Assembly: GCF_000719135.1 (NCBI RefSeq)
Contig: NZ_JOEK01000020.1
Coordinates: forward strand, 62,001-126,000
DNA: 64,000 bases
Reading direction: 5' to 3'
Origin: Streptomyces avicenniae
GTDB lineage: Bacteria; Actinomycetota; Actinomycetes; Streptomycetales; Streptomycetaceae
Shown: positions 32,600 to 41,855 of the stretch, one piece after another
How the letters are laid out: every line of letters starts with the position of its first letter
Numbering within the stretch: position 1 is the stretch's first letter
Made by a program: the position numbers and the translations under genes
The notes under the pieces: generated by a model
The model's input: the letters and a program-made list of their open reading frames with translations, nothing else
The model's database searches: none
What the model was told of the DNA's origin: nothing

Positions 32600-34190
32600 G
32601 GTTCTCGGGGAGTATCGGAGCGGAAATCGGCGGTACCTGGGCGATCTTGATTCCGGTTCGGTGACGTGCCTGTTTCGGCTGGTCAGCGGGTCGTACGTTC
32701 CTCGGCATGCCTGTTGAGTACCTGTCTGCCGAGCAAGAAGCCGCTATGGGCGGTTCGCCACGGAGCCGTCGCCCGGGGAGCTGGGACAGTTCTTCCGCCT
32801 GGACACCAAGACCCTGGGACTTGCGCGGGCGAAGCGCCGTCCGGCGACTCGGTTGGGGTGGGCGGTGCAGTGGGGCACGGTGCGGATGCTCGGTACCTTC
32901 CTGACCGAGGACCCCACGGCGGTCCCGGCTTTCGTGGTGCGGTTCGTCGCCGAACTGCTCGGGATCGATGACGAGAACTTCGCCAAGCACGGGGCACGCT
33001 CGCAGACGGTGTACGAGCATGTGTGGGAGATCCGGGACGGGTACGGCTATCGGGAGTTTGCTGCGGGCGAGGAGGAACTGCGGGAGTTCCTGGTGGCGAG
33101 GGTGTGGTCGTCGCTGGAGGGGCCGCGCGCGTTGTTCGACCGAGCGGTGCTGTGGTTGGTGAACAACCGGGTGCTGCTGTCCAGGGTCACGACGCTGGCT
33201 CGACGTCGTGCGGGCGTGGGGCGGCGGTCTGGTCGCCTCCGCCGACGGGGTCCGCTTCACCGTGCCGGTGCGAACCCTGTACGTGGGCTCGAACCCCCGG
33301 TATTTCGGCCTGTGGCACAAGGGCGCCACCTGGCTGAACGTGGTCAACGACCAGGTGATGGGGCTGGGCGGGGTGGTCGTGCCGGGCACCCTTCGCGACT
33401 CGCTCTTCATCCTGGACGCCATCCACGCCCGCGACGGCGGACCGAAGTCGGAGACCCTCATCACGGACACCGCGTCGTACTCCGACATCGTCTTCGGCCT
33501 GTTCGCCATCTGCGGCTACCAGTTCTCCCCGAGAATTGCCGACATCTCCGACGCACGGCTCTGGCGGACGAAGACCGCGGCCGACCACGGCCCGCTCCAG
33601 CTGGTTTCCGACCACACCGTCCGCCTGGACCGGATACGCGCCCACCGGGGCGACATGCTCCGCAAGGCGGGCTCTCTGACTCTCGGGGAGGTCCGCGGTC
33701 ACGACCTGATCCGCATGCTCTCCCGGGACGGCAAACCGACCGGACTGGGCGACGCGTTCGCCCACTACGGGCGGATCTTCAAGACGCCGCACCTGCTCCA
33801 GTTCGTCACCGACGAGGGATACCGGCGCATGATCGGCGCTCGGCTCAACGTCACCGAGGCCCGCCACCGCCTCGCCCGGAAGATCTTCTTCGGGCAGCGC
33901 GGCGAACTGCGCCAGCACTACCGCGAGGGCATGGAAGACCAGCTTGGCGCCCTGGATCTGGCGCTCAACGCCGTGGTCCTGTTCAACAGCCTCTCCATCG
34001 ATGCTGCCGTCAAATAGTTCGTGGCTGACGGCTTCCCCGCCATCGACGACCTGCTCGCCCGGCTCTCTCCGCTCCGGTACGACCACATCAACTTCCTCGG
34101 CCGCTACGCCTTCACCCGGCCGTCGAAGCCGGGCCTGTGCCCCCTGCGTGACCCCCGTGCCACAGATGAGAACTCCAAAGGGCGATAGGG
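32600..34190 (+). mobile_element. Tn3-family transposon remnant
   Basis: The transposase relic defines the element. A possible left end, starting around GGGGAGTATCGG near 32614, lies before the gene. No matching inverted repeat is found after 34187, and no resolvase is seen, so the right end appears lost. Confidence 0.6.
32707..34187 (+). pseudogene. Decayed Tn3-family transposase (tnpA remnant)
   Basis: The remains of a roughly 1000-residue Tn3-type transposase reduced to about 1.5 kb. The N-terminal DUF4158 part starts MPVEYLSAEQEA, then a one-base shift near 32742 continues as YGRFATEPSPGELGQFFRLD. Around 33195-33205 the N-terminal part (LLSRVTTLAR) jumps to the catalytic part (VASADGVRFTVPVRTLYVG), so several hundred codons are missing. 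The DDE region is partly kept (LITDTASYSDIVFGLFAICG, LALNAVVLFN). A TAG at 34015-34017 interrupts it before the conserved LRYDHINFLGRYAF end. Not functional. Confidence 0.88.
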
Positions 34191-34273
34191 CGCTGGATCC
34201 CTGCGGGCAATGGAGAAGCCGGAACGGCTCTTCGCGCTGGGACGTTCTGGTCCTGGGTGTGCCCCTGTCAGGG

Positions 34274-34828
34274 TCACATGGGCGGTGACAGGAGGCGGAC
34301 CGCCCCAGGAGGCCACGGCACTGCGGTGCCAAGGGACGTCCACATGGCCGGCAGGGGCATGGCGAGGTCGCCGCCAGGCTGTTCGACTGTGATGTCGGTG
34401 GATAAAGAAGTCCATCCCATCGTGCGGTAAACAGGCATGCGATCCGGGCGGCAGAACAGGAGACCGAACTCCAGGCCCTGTGCGGATGCCTGGGCCATGG
34501 CTGCGGACACGACGAGCCTTGCCAAGCCGCGGCCTTGCAGTTCCGGTGCAACGATCACGCCTCCCAGGCCGGCCACCTGCAAAGTGGTACCGGCGACGGA
34601 GACGGGTACGGCGACCCAGCCGGCATGGGCCACCAGGCGGTTGTTCGCCCTGATACCGAAGTGCTGTTCCTTGGGGCGCCAGGTTAGCCCCAGAGCGGAC
34701 ACCTCGAACGGATCGCGGTCGTCCCCGGCGATGTCGCGCAGGTCGGCGGGCGTGTAGTCCTGGAGAGCCACTACCTGCGGGGAGGGAGGGAGCGTGTGGG
34801 TCTCCTCGGCCCTCGGGTCGTCCTGCAT
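34274..34828 (-). CDS. GNAT family N-acetyltransferase
   Basis: A 184-residue acetyl-CoA-dependent acyltransferase. The GNAT core is clear: the N-terminal DYTPADLRDIAGDD, the strand RLVAHAGWVAVPV, motif A VIVAPELQGRGLARLVV (with QGRGLA as the pyrophosphate loop) and motif B GLEFGLLFCRPDRMPVYRTMGW. The layout is like aminoglycoside 2'-N-acetyltransferase-type GNATs, but that is only a resemblance. It lies beside the transposon relic and is divergent from a VOC gene. Confidence 0.85.
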   Translation of the reverse strand: MQDDPRAEETHTLPPSPQVVALQDYTPADLRDIAGDDRDPFEVSALGLTWRPKEQHFGIRANNRLVAHAGWVAVPVSVAGTTLQVAGLGGVIVAPELQGRGLARLVVSAAMAQASAQGLEFGLLFCRPDRMPVYRTMGWTSLSTDITVEQPGGDLAMPLPAMWTSLGTAVPWPPGAVRLLSPPM

Positions 34829-34994
34829 CGTTCATCCCTTCTTCGCGGCGTCGGCTTCGTGCGGCGGGTGATCCGCGTTCGGCCCGGCGGGTGGTATGGC
34901 ATGGGGACGGCCGGTGATCGCGAGCAGCATGGCCAGTCCACGCACTCACCGAAGCAGGCTGCATCCCGCCGTCCCGCAGTACGGTGGGCAGACC

Positions 34995-35426
34995 ATGCCT
35001 GAACTCCTCGGTATCAACCATCTGACCCTGGCCACCACCGACCTCGACCGGCTCTTGGCGTACTACACCGAAGTGCTGGGCGCGTCCCCGGCGTTCGAGC
35101 GCGCCGCGACCGCTGCCGATCCGCGCATCGCCGCCCTCGACATCGGCGGGGACGACCACCTGATGATCGTCGAGACCGCCGCCGCGCCCCCCACCGACCT
35201 CGACCCCCTGGGCGGGGCGGGGTGGGCGCTGCGCGTGGCGACGTACGGGCAGTTGTGCGAGGTGCGGGAGCGGATTCTCGAAGCCGGGTGGCCGGTCGGA
35301 GAGATCGCGACGCTGCCCGCGCAGTGGACGATGACGGCCCGCGATCCCGACGGGCGCCCGGTGGACATCCGCGCCCATCGCCCACGCACGACGACGCCCG
35401 CCCCCGCCGCCACCGACGGGGTCTAG
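34995..35426 (+). CDS. VOC family protein (glyoxalase/dioxygenase-like)
   Basis: A 143-residue metal-dependent vicinal oxygen chelate protein with paired beta-alpha-beta-beta-beta modules: LGINHLTLATTDLDRLLAYYTEVLGASP with metal-ligand His9, DDHLMIVE, and the second half ending MTARDPDGRPVDIRAH. ATG 34995 is used since a TACGGT -10-like element sits about 10 bases upstream; the longer frame has no support. Members include glyoxalases, ring-cleaving dioxygenases and antibiotic-binding or -modifying proteins, so no substrate is assigned. Confidence 0.85.
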   Translation: MPELLGINHLTLATTDLDRLLAYYTEVLGASPAFERAATAADPRIAALDIGGDDHLMIVETAAAPPTDLDPLGGAGWALRVATYGQLCEVRERILEAGWPVGEIATLPAQWTMTARDPDGRPVDIRAHRPRTTTPAPAATDGV

Positions 35427-36190
35427 CCGCCGGTCACCTCCGGGAAGAGGAGGGTGTACGGCTCCGTCGGGTTGTCGAGCGCGCGGGCGTAGGGCGCGTC
35501 GAAGTGCCAGACCAGGAAGAGCAGGAACGCGATCATCGCGCTGAACAGCCCGGCCAGCACCAGTTCCCGCGCCGATCGCTGGATCTGGAGGGCGAACACC
35601 ATGCCGACCACGACCGCCGCGCCCACGAGCAGCCCGATCCACACCTCGACCGGCATCGTCGGCTCGGCGGCGCCGACCCGTCCCGACCGGGCGTCGGACA
35701 CGGTGGCGGCCTGGTCGATCAGCCCCTGGTACGACTCGACCTCACGCACGGTCTCCGGCTCGCGTTCGGTGATCGTCGCGCGCAGTTCGGCGAGCAGCCG
35801 GTCGCCCTCGGGCGTCAGCTGTCCCTCCTCGCGCAGCTCCGTCCACTCCTCGCCGGAGGCGTACGCCACGTAGTCGCCCACGCGGTCACGGATCTCGTCG
35901 CGGACGGCGGGCGGGAAGACGGCGGCCCGTACGTCCATCTCGTGCAGCGCCTGGGCCTCCTGCTGCACCCATCCCTCCGCCTCCCCCCGGGCCTCCCAGA
36001 CGCCGGCGATGGCGAGGCCGAGGACGATCGCGTACACGACGCCGAGCATCATCGTCATGTACTCGATGACGTCGGGCGTCTCCGACGGGTCGTCCGGCTC
36101 CTCGGCGTGGCGCCGCCGGTACAGCGCGGCGAGGAGCACGACGCCGCTGGTGGCGGCGACGATGATGGTGAGGGCAAGCCATTCGGACAC
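35423..36190 (-). CDS. DUF4239 membrane protein (bestrophin-like)
   Basis: A 255-residue membrane protein with two N-terminal helices (WLALTIIVAATSGVVLLAALY, MMLGVVYAIVLGLAIAGVW), a long cytoplasmic acidic helical region (about 70-180) and two C-terminal helices. This is the DUF4239 layout, of unknown function and sometimes compared with bestrophin channels. It starts 9 bases after the stop of the Pro-rich surface-protein gene, so the two are one operon. It overlaps the end of the VOC gene tail to tail. Confidence 0.85.
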   Translation of the reverse strand: MSEWLALTIIVAATSGVVLLAALYRRRHAEEPDDPSETPDVIEYMTMMLGVVYAIVLGLAIAGVWEARGEAEGWVQQEAQALHEMDVRAAVFPPAVRDEIRDRVGDYVAYASGEEWTELREEGQLTPEGDRLLAELRATITEREPETVREVESYQGLIDQAATVSDARSGRVGAAEPTMPVEVWIGLLVGAAVVVGMVFALQIQRSARELVLAGLFSAMIAFLLFLVWHFDAPYARALDNPTEPYTLLFPEVTGG

Positions 36191-36199
36191 CGTGATCTC

Positions 36200-36874
36200 C
36201 TAGCCGGTGCGGGAACGTGAGGAGGACGAGGACCCGCCGCCGCGTGGGCGCAGGGTGGCCGCCGCGAGGACGGCGGGGGCGACGACGAGCAGCGTGCGGC
36301 TCACGACGGAGCCGCCGGTGTCCGGTGTCTCCCGCGGCGGCGGCGCGGCGAGCCCGGCGGTCAGGGGAAGCGCCTCGGGCTCCGGGGGCGGGGGCTCCTC
36401 GACGGGCGCCGGTTCAGGTTCAGGCGCCGGTGGTGGCTCCGGCGGCGGCTCCGGGGCGGGAGGCGGCGGCTCCGGTGGCTCGACGACCGGTGGCGGGGGC
36501 GGAGGCGGCGGTTCCGGGGACGGCGTCGGCTCGGGCGACGGCGCGGGCGTCGGGGTCGGCTCAGGTGCGGGCGTCGGCGTCGGGCTGGGCGCCGGTGTGG
36601 GGCTCGGTGTCGGGCTGGGGGTGGGCGTCGGGCTCGGGTGCGGCGGCCACGGCCAGTGCGGCACGGGGAAGCAGTGGGGGTGCGCCGGGGCGACGACGAC
36701 CCTCGCCTCGCCCGCCTCTGCCACGACGAACGGGCAGTACCAGTCCCACCACCGGTCCCGGTCGCCGTCGTCCTCACCGCCGCGTGCCCCCGCGACCGAG
36801 GCCACGCCCATGACGAGGAGCGCGGCACAGAAGGCCCCGGCACCCGCTCGGCGTACGCGCTGCCATGTGTCCAC
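36200..36874 (-). CDS. Secreted proline-rich protein with C-terminal anchor
   Basis: A 224-residue exported protein. It has a signal peptide (residues 1-30), a short Trp/His/Cys-containing domain (WWDWYCPFVVAEAGEARVVV), then about 100 residues of PTP/PSP/PEP repeats that would form a stiff spacer across the cell wall. The end has LPLTAG, a PDTGG element, a hydrophobic helix (TLLVVAPAVLAAATL) and an Arg tail, like a sortase sorting signal but not a standard LAxTG/LPxTG. It is co-transcribed with the DUF4239 membrane protein. Likely a surface stalk protein. Confidence 0.75.
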   Translation of the reverse strand: MDTWQRVRRAGAGAFCAALLVMGVASVAGARGGEDDGDRDRWWDWYCPFVVAEAGEARVVVAPAHPHCFPVPHWPWPPHPSPTPTPSPTPSPTPAPSPTPTPAPEPTPTPAPSPEPTPSPEPPPPPPPPVVEPPEPPPPAPEPPPEPPPAPEPEPAPVEEPPPPEPEALPLTAGLAAPPPRETPDTGGSVVSRTLLVVAPAVLAAATLRPRGGGSSSSSRSRTG

Positions 36875-36991
36875 GCGGTGATCTTGGGCGCGCGGGCGGG
36901 CCCGAGGGGGCCGAACGGGTGTCGGTTCGCCCGATCTGATGAAAAGCGGCCTCGGGGGGATTGGCCGCGTGACGGTGGTGCGCGGGCGGGG

Positions 36992-37669
36992 TCAGACGGC
37001 GCTGACGAGATCCAGGTAGCGGTCCCAGTCCCACAGCGGGCCGGGGTCGGTGTGCGTGGCGCCCGGCACCTCGTTGTGCCCGATGATGCGCGACCGGCTG
37101 ATCGGGATGCGGTAGTAGTCGCACAGGAAGGCCGTCAGGCGCGCCGATCCCGCGTACATCTCGTCGGTGAACCAGCGCGGTTCGTCCACCCAGCCCTCGT
37201 GCTCGATGCCGATGCTGCGGGTGTTGTACGACCAGTTGCCCGCGTGCCAGGCGACGTTCTTCTCCTCCACGCACTGCGCGACGCGGCCGTCGTCCGACGC
37301 GACGACGTAGTGCGCGGACACGCGCGCGGCCGGGTTCGTGAAGATGCCGAGGGTGTCGGCGAACGTCTCCTGCGTCACGTGGACGACGACGTACTCGACC
37401 GGGTACGTCCGCGGCCGGTTCGCGACCGTGTAGTTGGACGACGCCGCAGGCACCCACTCCGACCACGGGAAGTCCGCGGCCCTGACCGGGCCCGACGGGC
37501 CGGGCCCGGGAGCGGCGCCTGACGGGCGGGGCGGCGGGGCGTCCCCCTGGCCCGCCAGCGCGTGCCCCGCGGCGACCGTGAGGGCGGTCGCGGCGGTGGC
37601 GACGGCGGCGCCCCCGCGCAGCAGCGCGCGGCGGGACGGGAACGGCGGACGCTCGGCGGGCTGCGGCAT
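36992..37669 (-). CDS. Tat-exported N-acetylmuramoyl-L-alanine amidase (Amidase_2 / PGRP)
   Basis: A 225-residue cell-wall hydrolase that cuts the MurNAc-L-Ala bond. ATG 37669 gives a twin-arginine signal (PSRRALLRGGAAVATAATALT); the longer frame from 37780 has no ribosome site. The amidase fold shows zinc ligands in VEYVVVHVTQ (His) and in NEVPGATHTDPGPLWDW (His), the Glu-rich EEKNVAWHAGNW, and NTRSIGIEHEG. GHNEVPG is the hallmark. It stands alone next to the proline-rich surface protein. Confidence 0.92.
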   Translation of the reverse strand: MPQPAERPPFPSRRALLRGGAAVATAATALTVAAGHALAGQGDAPPPRPSGAAPGPGPSGPVRAADFPWSEWVPAASSNYTVANRPRTYPVEYVVVHVTQETFADTLGIFTNPAARVSAHYVVASDDGRVAQCVEEKNVAWHAGNWSYNTRSIGIEHEGWVDEPRWFTDEMYAGSARLTAFLCDYYRIPISRSRIIGHNEVPGATHTDPGPLWDWDRYLDLVSAV

Positions 37670-37820
37670 GGTGTCTCCCGGGGTCAGGGCGCGGTGTCGC
37701 GGGGTGCCCGGCCGCGGGTGGCGGCCTGGACATGACAACCGACGGGATTCATGCTGACGGCGGCCCGTGCCGTCTGCCAAGGGGGCGAGGGTTCCGCCAT
37801 TGGCCCGACCTGCGGCGGCG

Positions 37821-39020
37821 TCAACCCCCCAGCAGCGCCGCCGGGTTGTCGAGCGCCGCCCGTACGGCCGACCGCGCCGCGCCCAGCAGCGGCCCGTCCT
37901 GCCCGAGCGGTGACGGCGTCACGGGCACCGGCGTCTCGCGGCCCCCCGCCGCCACGGCCGTACGGCGCGTCAGCTCCCGCCCCACCGGGGGCAGCAGCCA
38001 GGGGGCGAGACGGGCGAGGCTGCCGCCGATCACGATCCGGTGCGGGTCCAGCAGGTTCACGGCGCCCGACAGGGCGATCCCGAGCGCGGTCCCCGCCTGC
38101 CGCACGGCCCGCAGCGCGACCGGTTCGCCCGCCTCGCAGCGGGCGGTCAGCGCGCCCATGCGGACGCCCGGCCCCGGCTCGATCCCGGCGGCGCGCAGCA
38201 CGGCGTCCTCACCCGCGTACGCCTCCAGGCAGCCGCGCCCGCCGCAAGTGCACGGACGGCCCTCGGGACGCACCGGCACGTGCCCCAGCTCACCGGCGAA
38301 GCCCTGCGCGCCGCGCAGCAGTTCGCCGTCCACGACGACGGCGGCGCCGATGCCGATCTGCGCCGACACGTGCACGAAGCTCTCCGACTCGCCGCCGTGA
38401 CCGCCCGACCACAGCTCGGCGAGCGCCCCGAGGCTGGCCTCGTTCTCGACGGTCACCGGGCCGAGCGCGGTCGGCAGGAGACCGGCGAGATCGGTGTGGT
38501 GCCAGCCGAGGTTGGGGGCGCGCAGCACCGTCGCCGTGTCGCGCACGACGAGGCCGGGCACGGCCACCGTCAGCCCGGCGGGCCGCAGGCCGGCGGCGTC
38601 GGCCCGCTCGGCGGCGCGCCGCAGCATGCCGCCGAGCGTCGCGAGGACGGCCGCCGGGTCGCTGCCCTGGTTGCGCGTCTCGTGGACGGCGCGGACGCGG
38701 ACGGCGCCGCGCAGGTCCATCACGCAGACCGCGAGGTGGTCCACGCCGATCTCGGCCCCGACACCGCTCGGGCCCCGGTCGGCCGCGAGGAGCTGGGTGC
38801 CGGGGCGGCCGACCGTGCCCGACCGCCCCGGGCCGCGCTCGACCAGCAGCCCGCCGCGCAGGAGTTCGTCCACGAGCGTGGACACGGCCGCGCGCGTCAG
38901 CCCGATGCGCGCGGCGACGTCGGCGCGGGAGAGCGGGCCGTCGCCCGCGACGGTGTGTAGCACGCGCGACAGGTTGCGCTGCCGCATCTCGGCCTGGGAC
39001 TGGGGTGCGGTCGCTGACAC
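37821..39020 (-). CDS. xylR: ROK family xylose repressor
   Basis: A 399-residue ROK repressor. The N-terminal winged helix (RQRNLSRVLHTVAGDGPLSRADVAARIGLTRAAVSTLV) precedes a ROK sugar-kinase-like domain with the zinc motif CTCGGRGCLE, AQIGIGAAVVVDG and GFAGELGHVPV. It lies 17 bases after xylB on the same strand and opposite xylA, the standard place of XylR in actinomycetes. It should repress the xylA/xylB divergent promoter and release it with xylose. Confidence 0.9.
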   Translation of the reverse strand: MSATAPQSQAEMRQRNLSRVLHTVAGDGPLSRADVAARIGLTRAAVSTLVDELLRGGLLVERGPGRSGTVGRPGTQLLAADRGPSGVGAEIGVDHLAVCVMDLRGAVRVRAVHETRNQGSDPAAVLATLGGMLRRAAERADAAGLRPAGLTVAVPGLVVRDTATVLRAPNLGWHHTDLAGLLPTALGPVTVENEASLGALAELWSGGHGGESESFVHVSAQIGIGAAVVVDGELLRGAQGFAGELGHVPVRPEGRPCTCGGRGCLEAYAGEDAVLRAAGIEPGPGVRMGALTARCEAGEPVALRAVRQAGTALGIALSGAVNLLDPHRIVIGGSLARLAPWLLPPVGRELTRRTAVAAGGRETPVPVTPSPLGQDGPLLGAARSAVRAALDNPAALLGG

Positions 39021-39037
39021 CGGCGCGGATCCCCCGC

Positions 39038-40471
39038 TCAGCTGCGGCGCAGCAGCGCGTCGGCGTCGGTGAGGGTCGATTTCAGCCGCTCAAGCGCGGC
39101 GTCGTCGCGGGTCTGCGCGTCGAACTCGGGCCCGTCGGACGTGCCCCAGTCGCGGGCGACGGACGCCGCGTCGCGGCCGAGGAGCAGCCCGGCGGCCTGC
39201 GCCGCGGCGCCCAGCGCGACCAACTCCTCGGCGCGCGGCACGCGCACGGGGCGTCCCGACAGCCTGCGGACGGTGTTGCGCCAGGCCGATCCCCTGGCGC
39301 CGCCGCCGATCAGCAGGATGGGCGAGGACGGGTCGGCGCTGTCGTCCAGCACCCGGTCGAGGGCTTCGAGGAGCGCGAAGACGGCGCCGTCGTAGGCGGC
39401 CTGGAGGAGCTGGCCGCCGGTCGTGGTGTGCCGCAGGCCCCGGACGAGACCGGCGGCGTAGGGCAGGTCGGGGGTGCGCTCGCCGTCCAGGAAGGGCAGG
39501 ACGACGGCCTCGCCGCCCGGTTCGACCGCCTCGCGGTAGAGGCCGAGCAGCGCGGCGAACCGATCGACGGCCAGCGTGCAGTTGAGCGTGCAGGCCAGCG
39601 GCAGCCAGGCGTCGCCCGCGTCGGCGAAGCCCGCCACGATGCCCGACGCGTCGGCGGGACGCTGCTGCGTCACGGCGTAGACCGTGCCGGAGGTGCCCAG
39701 GCTGAGCACGGGCGTGCCCGGCGCCAGGCCGAGGCCGAGGGCGCCCGCCATGTTGTCGCCTGTACCGGCCGCGACGGGGATGCCCGCGGGCAGCGGCAGC
39801 CCGCCGCGTACGGTCCCGGCCGCCTCGCCCGCCGGGACGACGCGGGGGAGGAGGGCGGGGTCGAGGCCGACGTGGTCCAGGATCTCGTCGGCGTAGCTCT
39901 CCGTCGCGGTGGACCACCAGCCGCTGCCCGACGCGTCGCCGCGGTCGGTCGTGCCGCCGGTGACGCCCTGGCCGGTGAGCCGCCCGGTCAGGTAGTCGTG
40001 CGGCAGGCGGACGGCGCGCGTCCTGGCCGCCGCCTCCGGCTCGTGCTCGCGCAGCCAGGCCCACTTCGTGACGGTGAAGGAGGCGGGCGGGACGCTGCCG
40101 ATCCGCTCGGCCCAGGCGGCGGGGCCGCCCAGCTCCTCCAGCAGCCGGTCGCGCTGCGGGGCGGAACGGGTGTCGTTCCACAGCAGGGCGCCGCGCACGG
40201 GGCGGTCGTCGGCGTCGAGCGTCACCAGGCCGTGCTGCTGGCCCGCGACCGAGATGGCCGCGGCCTGCGTGGCGGCGGGACCGCACTGGTCGATGGCGGC
40301 GAGCAGCGCCTGCCACCACTGTTCCGGGTCGCTGTCGCGCTCGGCGGTGACGATGTTGGGCGCGGCGCCGCGGGCGACGACGCGGCCGGTGGCGATGTCC
40401 ACGACCAGTGCCTTGGTGGACTGGGTGGAGCTGTCCACTCCGATGACAAGGGGTCCGTCCGGTACGGCCAT
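39038..40471 (-). CDS. xylB: Xylulokinase
   Basis: A 477-residue FGGY-family kinase that phosphorylates D-xylulose for the pentose phosphate pathway. Motifs: the phosphate loop VIGVDSSTQSTKALVVD, the catalytic-type WNDTRSAPQ with Asp, AGTGDNMAGALGLG, LSLGTSGTVYA and the C-terminal LIGGGARGSAWRN. Length fits XylB. The start at ATG 40471 lies about 120 bases from the xylA start in a divergent arrangement, and xylR follows in the same operon. Confidence 0.95.
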   Translation of the reverse strand: MAVPDGPLVIGVDSSTQSTKALVVDIATGRVVARGAAPNIVTAERDSDPEQWWQALLAAIDQCGPAATQAAAISVAGQQHGLVTLDADDRPVRGALLWNDTRSAPQRDRLLEELGGPAAWAERIGSVPPASFTVTKWAWLREHEPEAAARTRAVRLPHDYLTGRLTGQGVTGGTTDRGDASGSGWWSTATESYADEILDHVGLDPALLPRVVPAGEAAGTVRGGLPLPAGIPVAAGTGDNMAGALGLGLAPGTPVLSLGTSGTVYAVTQQRPADASGIVAGFADAGDAWLPLACTLNCTLAVDRFAALLGLYREAVEPGGEAVVLPFLDGERTPDLPYAAGLVRGLRHTTTGGQLLQAAYDGAVFALLEALDRVLDDSADPSSPILLIGGGARGSAWRNTVRRLSGRPVRVPRAEELVALGAAAQAAGLLLGRDAASVARDWGTSDGPEFDAQTRDDAALERLKSTLTDADALLRRS

Positions 40472-40519
40472 GGGGGCGTCCTCTCCGCGGGCCGGGGCAG
40501 GGGGGTTTTCACAGCGGGC

Positions 40520-40545
40520 TCCCGCATACTAATTTGTAAACGGCC
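40520..40545. promoter_or_regulatory. Divergent xylA/xylB promoter with XylR-type site
   Basis: An AT-rich island (CATACTAATTTGTAAAC) in a GC-rich intergenic region. CATACT (40525-40530) serves as a -10 toward xylA and TAGTAT on the other strand toward xylB, so the promoters overlap. The AATTTGTAAA part is the likely ROK binding sequence. Confidence 0.6.
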
Positions 40546-40593
40546 ATGACGAAATACCCGTCATCCGAACACCTGGGGACCCGAGGAGCCGCC

Positions 40594-41766
40594 ATGTCGT
40601 ACCAGCCCACTCCCGCGGACAAGTTCAGCTTCGGTCTGTGGACCGTCGGCTGGCAGGGCCGTGACCCCTTCGGCGACGCCACCCGGCCCGCCCTCGACCC
40701 GGTGGAGTCCGTGAACCGGCTCGCCGAGCTGGGCGCCTACGGCGTGACCTTCCACGACGACGACCTGATCCCCTTCGGCTCCACGGACGCGGAGCGCGAC
40801 GCCGTCGTCAAGCGCTTCAAGGCCGCCCTGGACAGCACCGGGCTCGTCGTGCCGATGGCGACCACGAACCTGTTCACGCACCCCGTCTTCAAGGACGGCG
40901 GCTTCACGTCCAACGACCGTGAGGTCCGCCGTTACGCGCTGCGCAAGGTCATCCGCAACGTCGATCTCGCCGTCGAGCTGGGCGCCAAGACCTATGTCGC
41001 CTGGGGCGGCAGGGAAGGCGCCGAGAGCGGCGCCGCCAAGGACGTCCGCGCGGCCCTCGACCGGTTCAAGGAGGCGTTCGACCTCCTCGGCGAGTACGTG
41101 ACCGACCAGGGCTACGACATCCGCTTCGCCATCGAGCCCAAGCCGAACGAGCCGCGCGGCGACATCCTGCTGCCGACCGTCGGGCACGCCCTCGCGTTCA
41201 TCGAGCGCCTGGAGCGTCCCGAGCTGTTCGGCGTCAACCCGGAGGTCGGCCACGAGCAGATGGCCGGGCTCAACTTCCCGCACGCCATCGCGCAGGCGCT
41301 GTGGTCGGGCAAGCTGTTCCACATCGACCTGAACGGGCAGAACGGCATCAAGTACGACCAGGACCTGCGCTTCGGCGCCGGTGACCTGCGCTCGGCGTTC
41401 TGGCTGGTGGACCTGCTGGAGACGGGCGGCTACGAGGGCCCGCGCCACTTCGACTTCAAGCCCCCGAGGACCGAGGACTTCGACGGCGTGTGGGCCTCGG
41501 CCGCCGGGTGCATGCGCAACTACCTGATCCTGAAGGAGCGTGCCGCCGCCTTCCGCGCCGACCCGGCCGTCCAGGAGGCGCTCACCGCCGCCCGTCTCGA
41601 CGAGCTGGCCACCCCCACGCTCGCCGCGGGCGAGACGCACGCCGCGCTGCTGGCGGACCGCAGCGCCTACGAGGACTTCGACGTGGACGCCGCCGCCGCG
41701 CGCGGCCTGGCGTTCGAGGCCCTGGACCAGCTCGCGATCGACCACCTGCTGGGCGCGCGCGACTGA
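40594..41766 (+). CDS. xylA: Xylose isomerase
   Basis: A 390-residue class I xylose isomerase, converting D-xylose to D-xylulose with two divalent metals. Typical Streptomyces blocks: [17 protein letters not shown], the active-site [12 protein letters not shown] with catalytic His and Asp, [12 protein letters not shown] with metal Glu and Lys, [34 protein letters not shown] with the metal Asp pair, and [13 protein letters not shown] 40594 follows GAGGAG. It is divergent from xylB-xylR and ends before a strong hairpin. Confidence 0.97.
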   Translation: MSYQPTPADKFSFGLWTVGWQGRDPFGDATRPALDPVESVNRLAELGAYGVTFHDDDLIPFGSTDAERDAVVKRFKAALDSTGLVVPMATTNLFTHPVFKDGGFTSNDREVRRYALRKVIRNVDLAVELGAKTYVAWGGREGAESGAAKDVRAALDRFKEAFDLLGEYVTDQGYDIRFAIEPKPNEPRGDILLPTVGHALAFIERLERPELFGVNPEVGHEQMAGLNFPHAIAQALWSGKLFHIDLNGQNGIKYDQDLRFGAGDLRSAFWLVDLLETGGYEGPRHFDFKPPRTEDFDGVWASAAGCMRNYLILKERAAAFRADPAVQEALTAARLDELATPTLAAGETHAALLADRSAYEDFDVDAAAARGLAFEALDQLAIDHLLGARD

Positions 41767-41782
41767 CGTCCGCGGAGGGGAG

Positions 41783-41824
41783 GGGGTGCCCGCACCGGTC
41801 AGTGAGGGCCGGTGGGGGCACCCC
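41783..41824. terminator. Intrinsic terminator downstream of xylA
   Basis: Stem of GGGGTGCCC and CACCGG paired with CCGGTG and GGGCACCCC around one mismatch, loop of about 10 nt, ending in CTCTTC. It lies between the convergent xylA and EamA genes. Confidence 0.8.
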
Positions 41825-41855
41825 TCTTCACAGGTTTCCACGGGTTCCCGCGGGC

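Noticed and set aside
34264..34292. CCTGTCA/TGACAGG inverted repeat as a terminator for the GNAT gene
   Set aside because: It straddles the last codons and stop of the gene, with a long loop and short stem; support is too weak.
36207..36881. Gly/Ser-rich 224-codon frame opposite the proline-rich gene
   Set aside because: It is the exact antisense of the PTP/PEP repeats; the minus-strand reading has a signal peptide and a plausible anchor, the plus-strand one has neither.
37751..40549. Very long plus-strand open frame of 932 codons opposite the xylR/xylB region
   Set aside because: It is antisense to two clearly recognised genes, is dominated by Arg/Gly/Pro as expected for the shadow frame of GC-rich coding DNA, and shows no domain.
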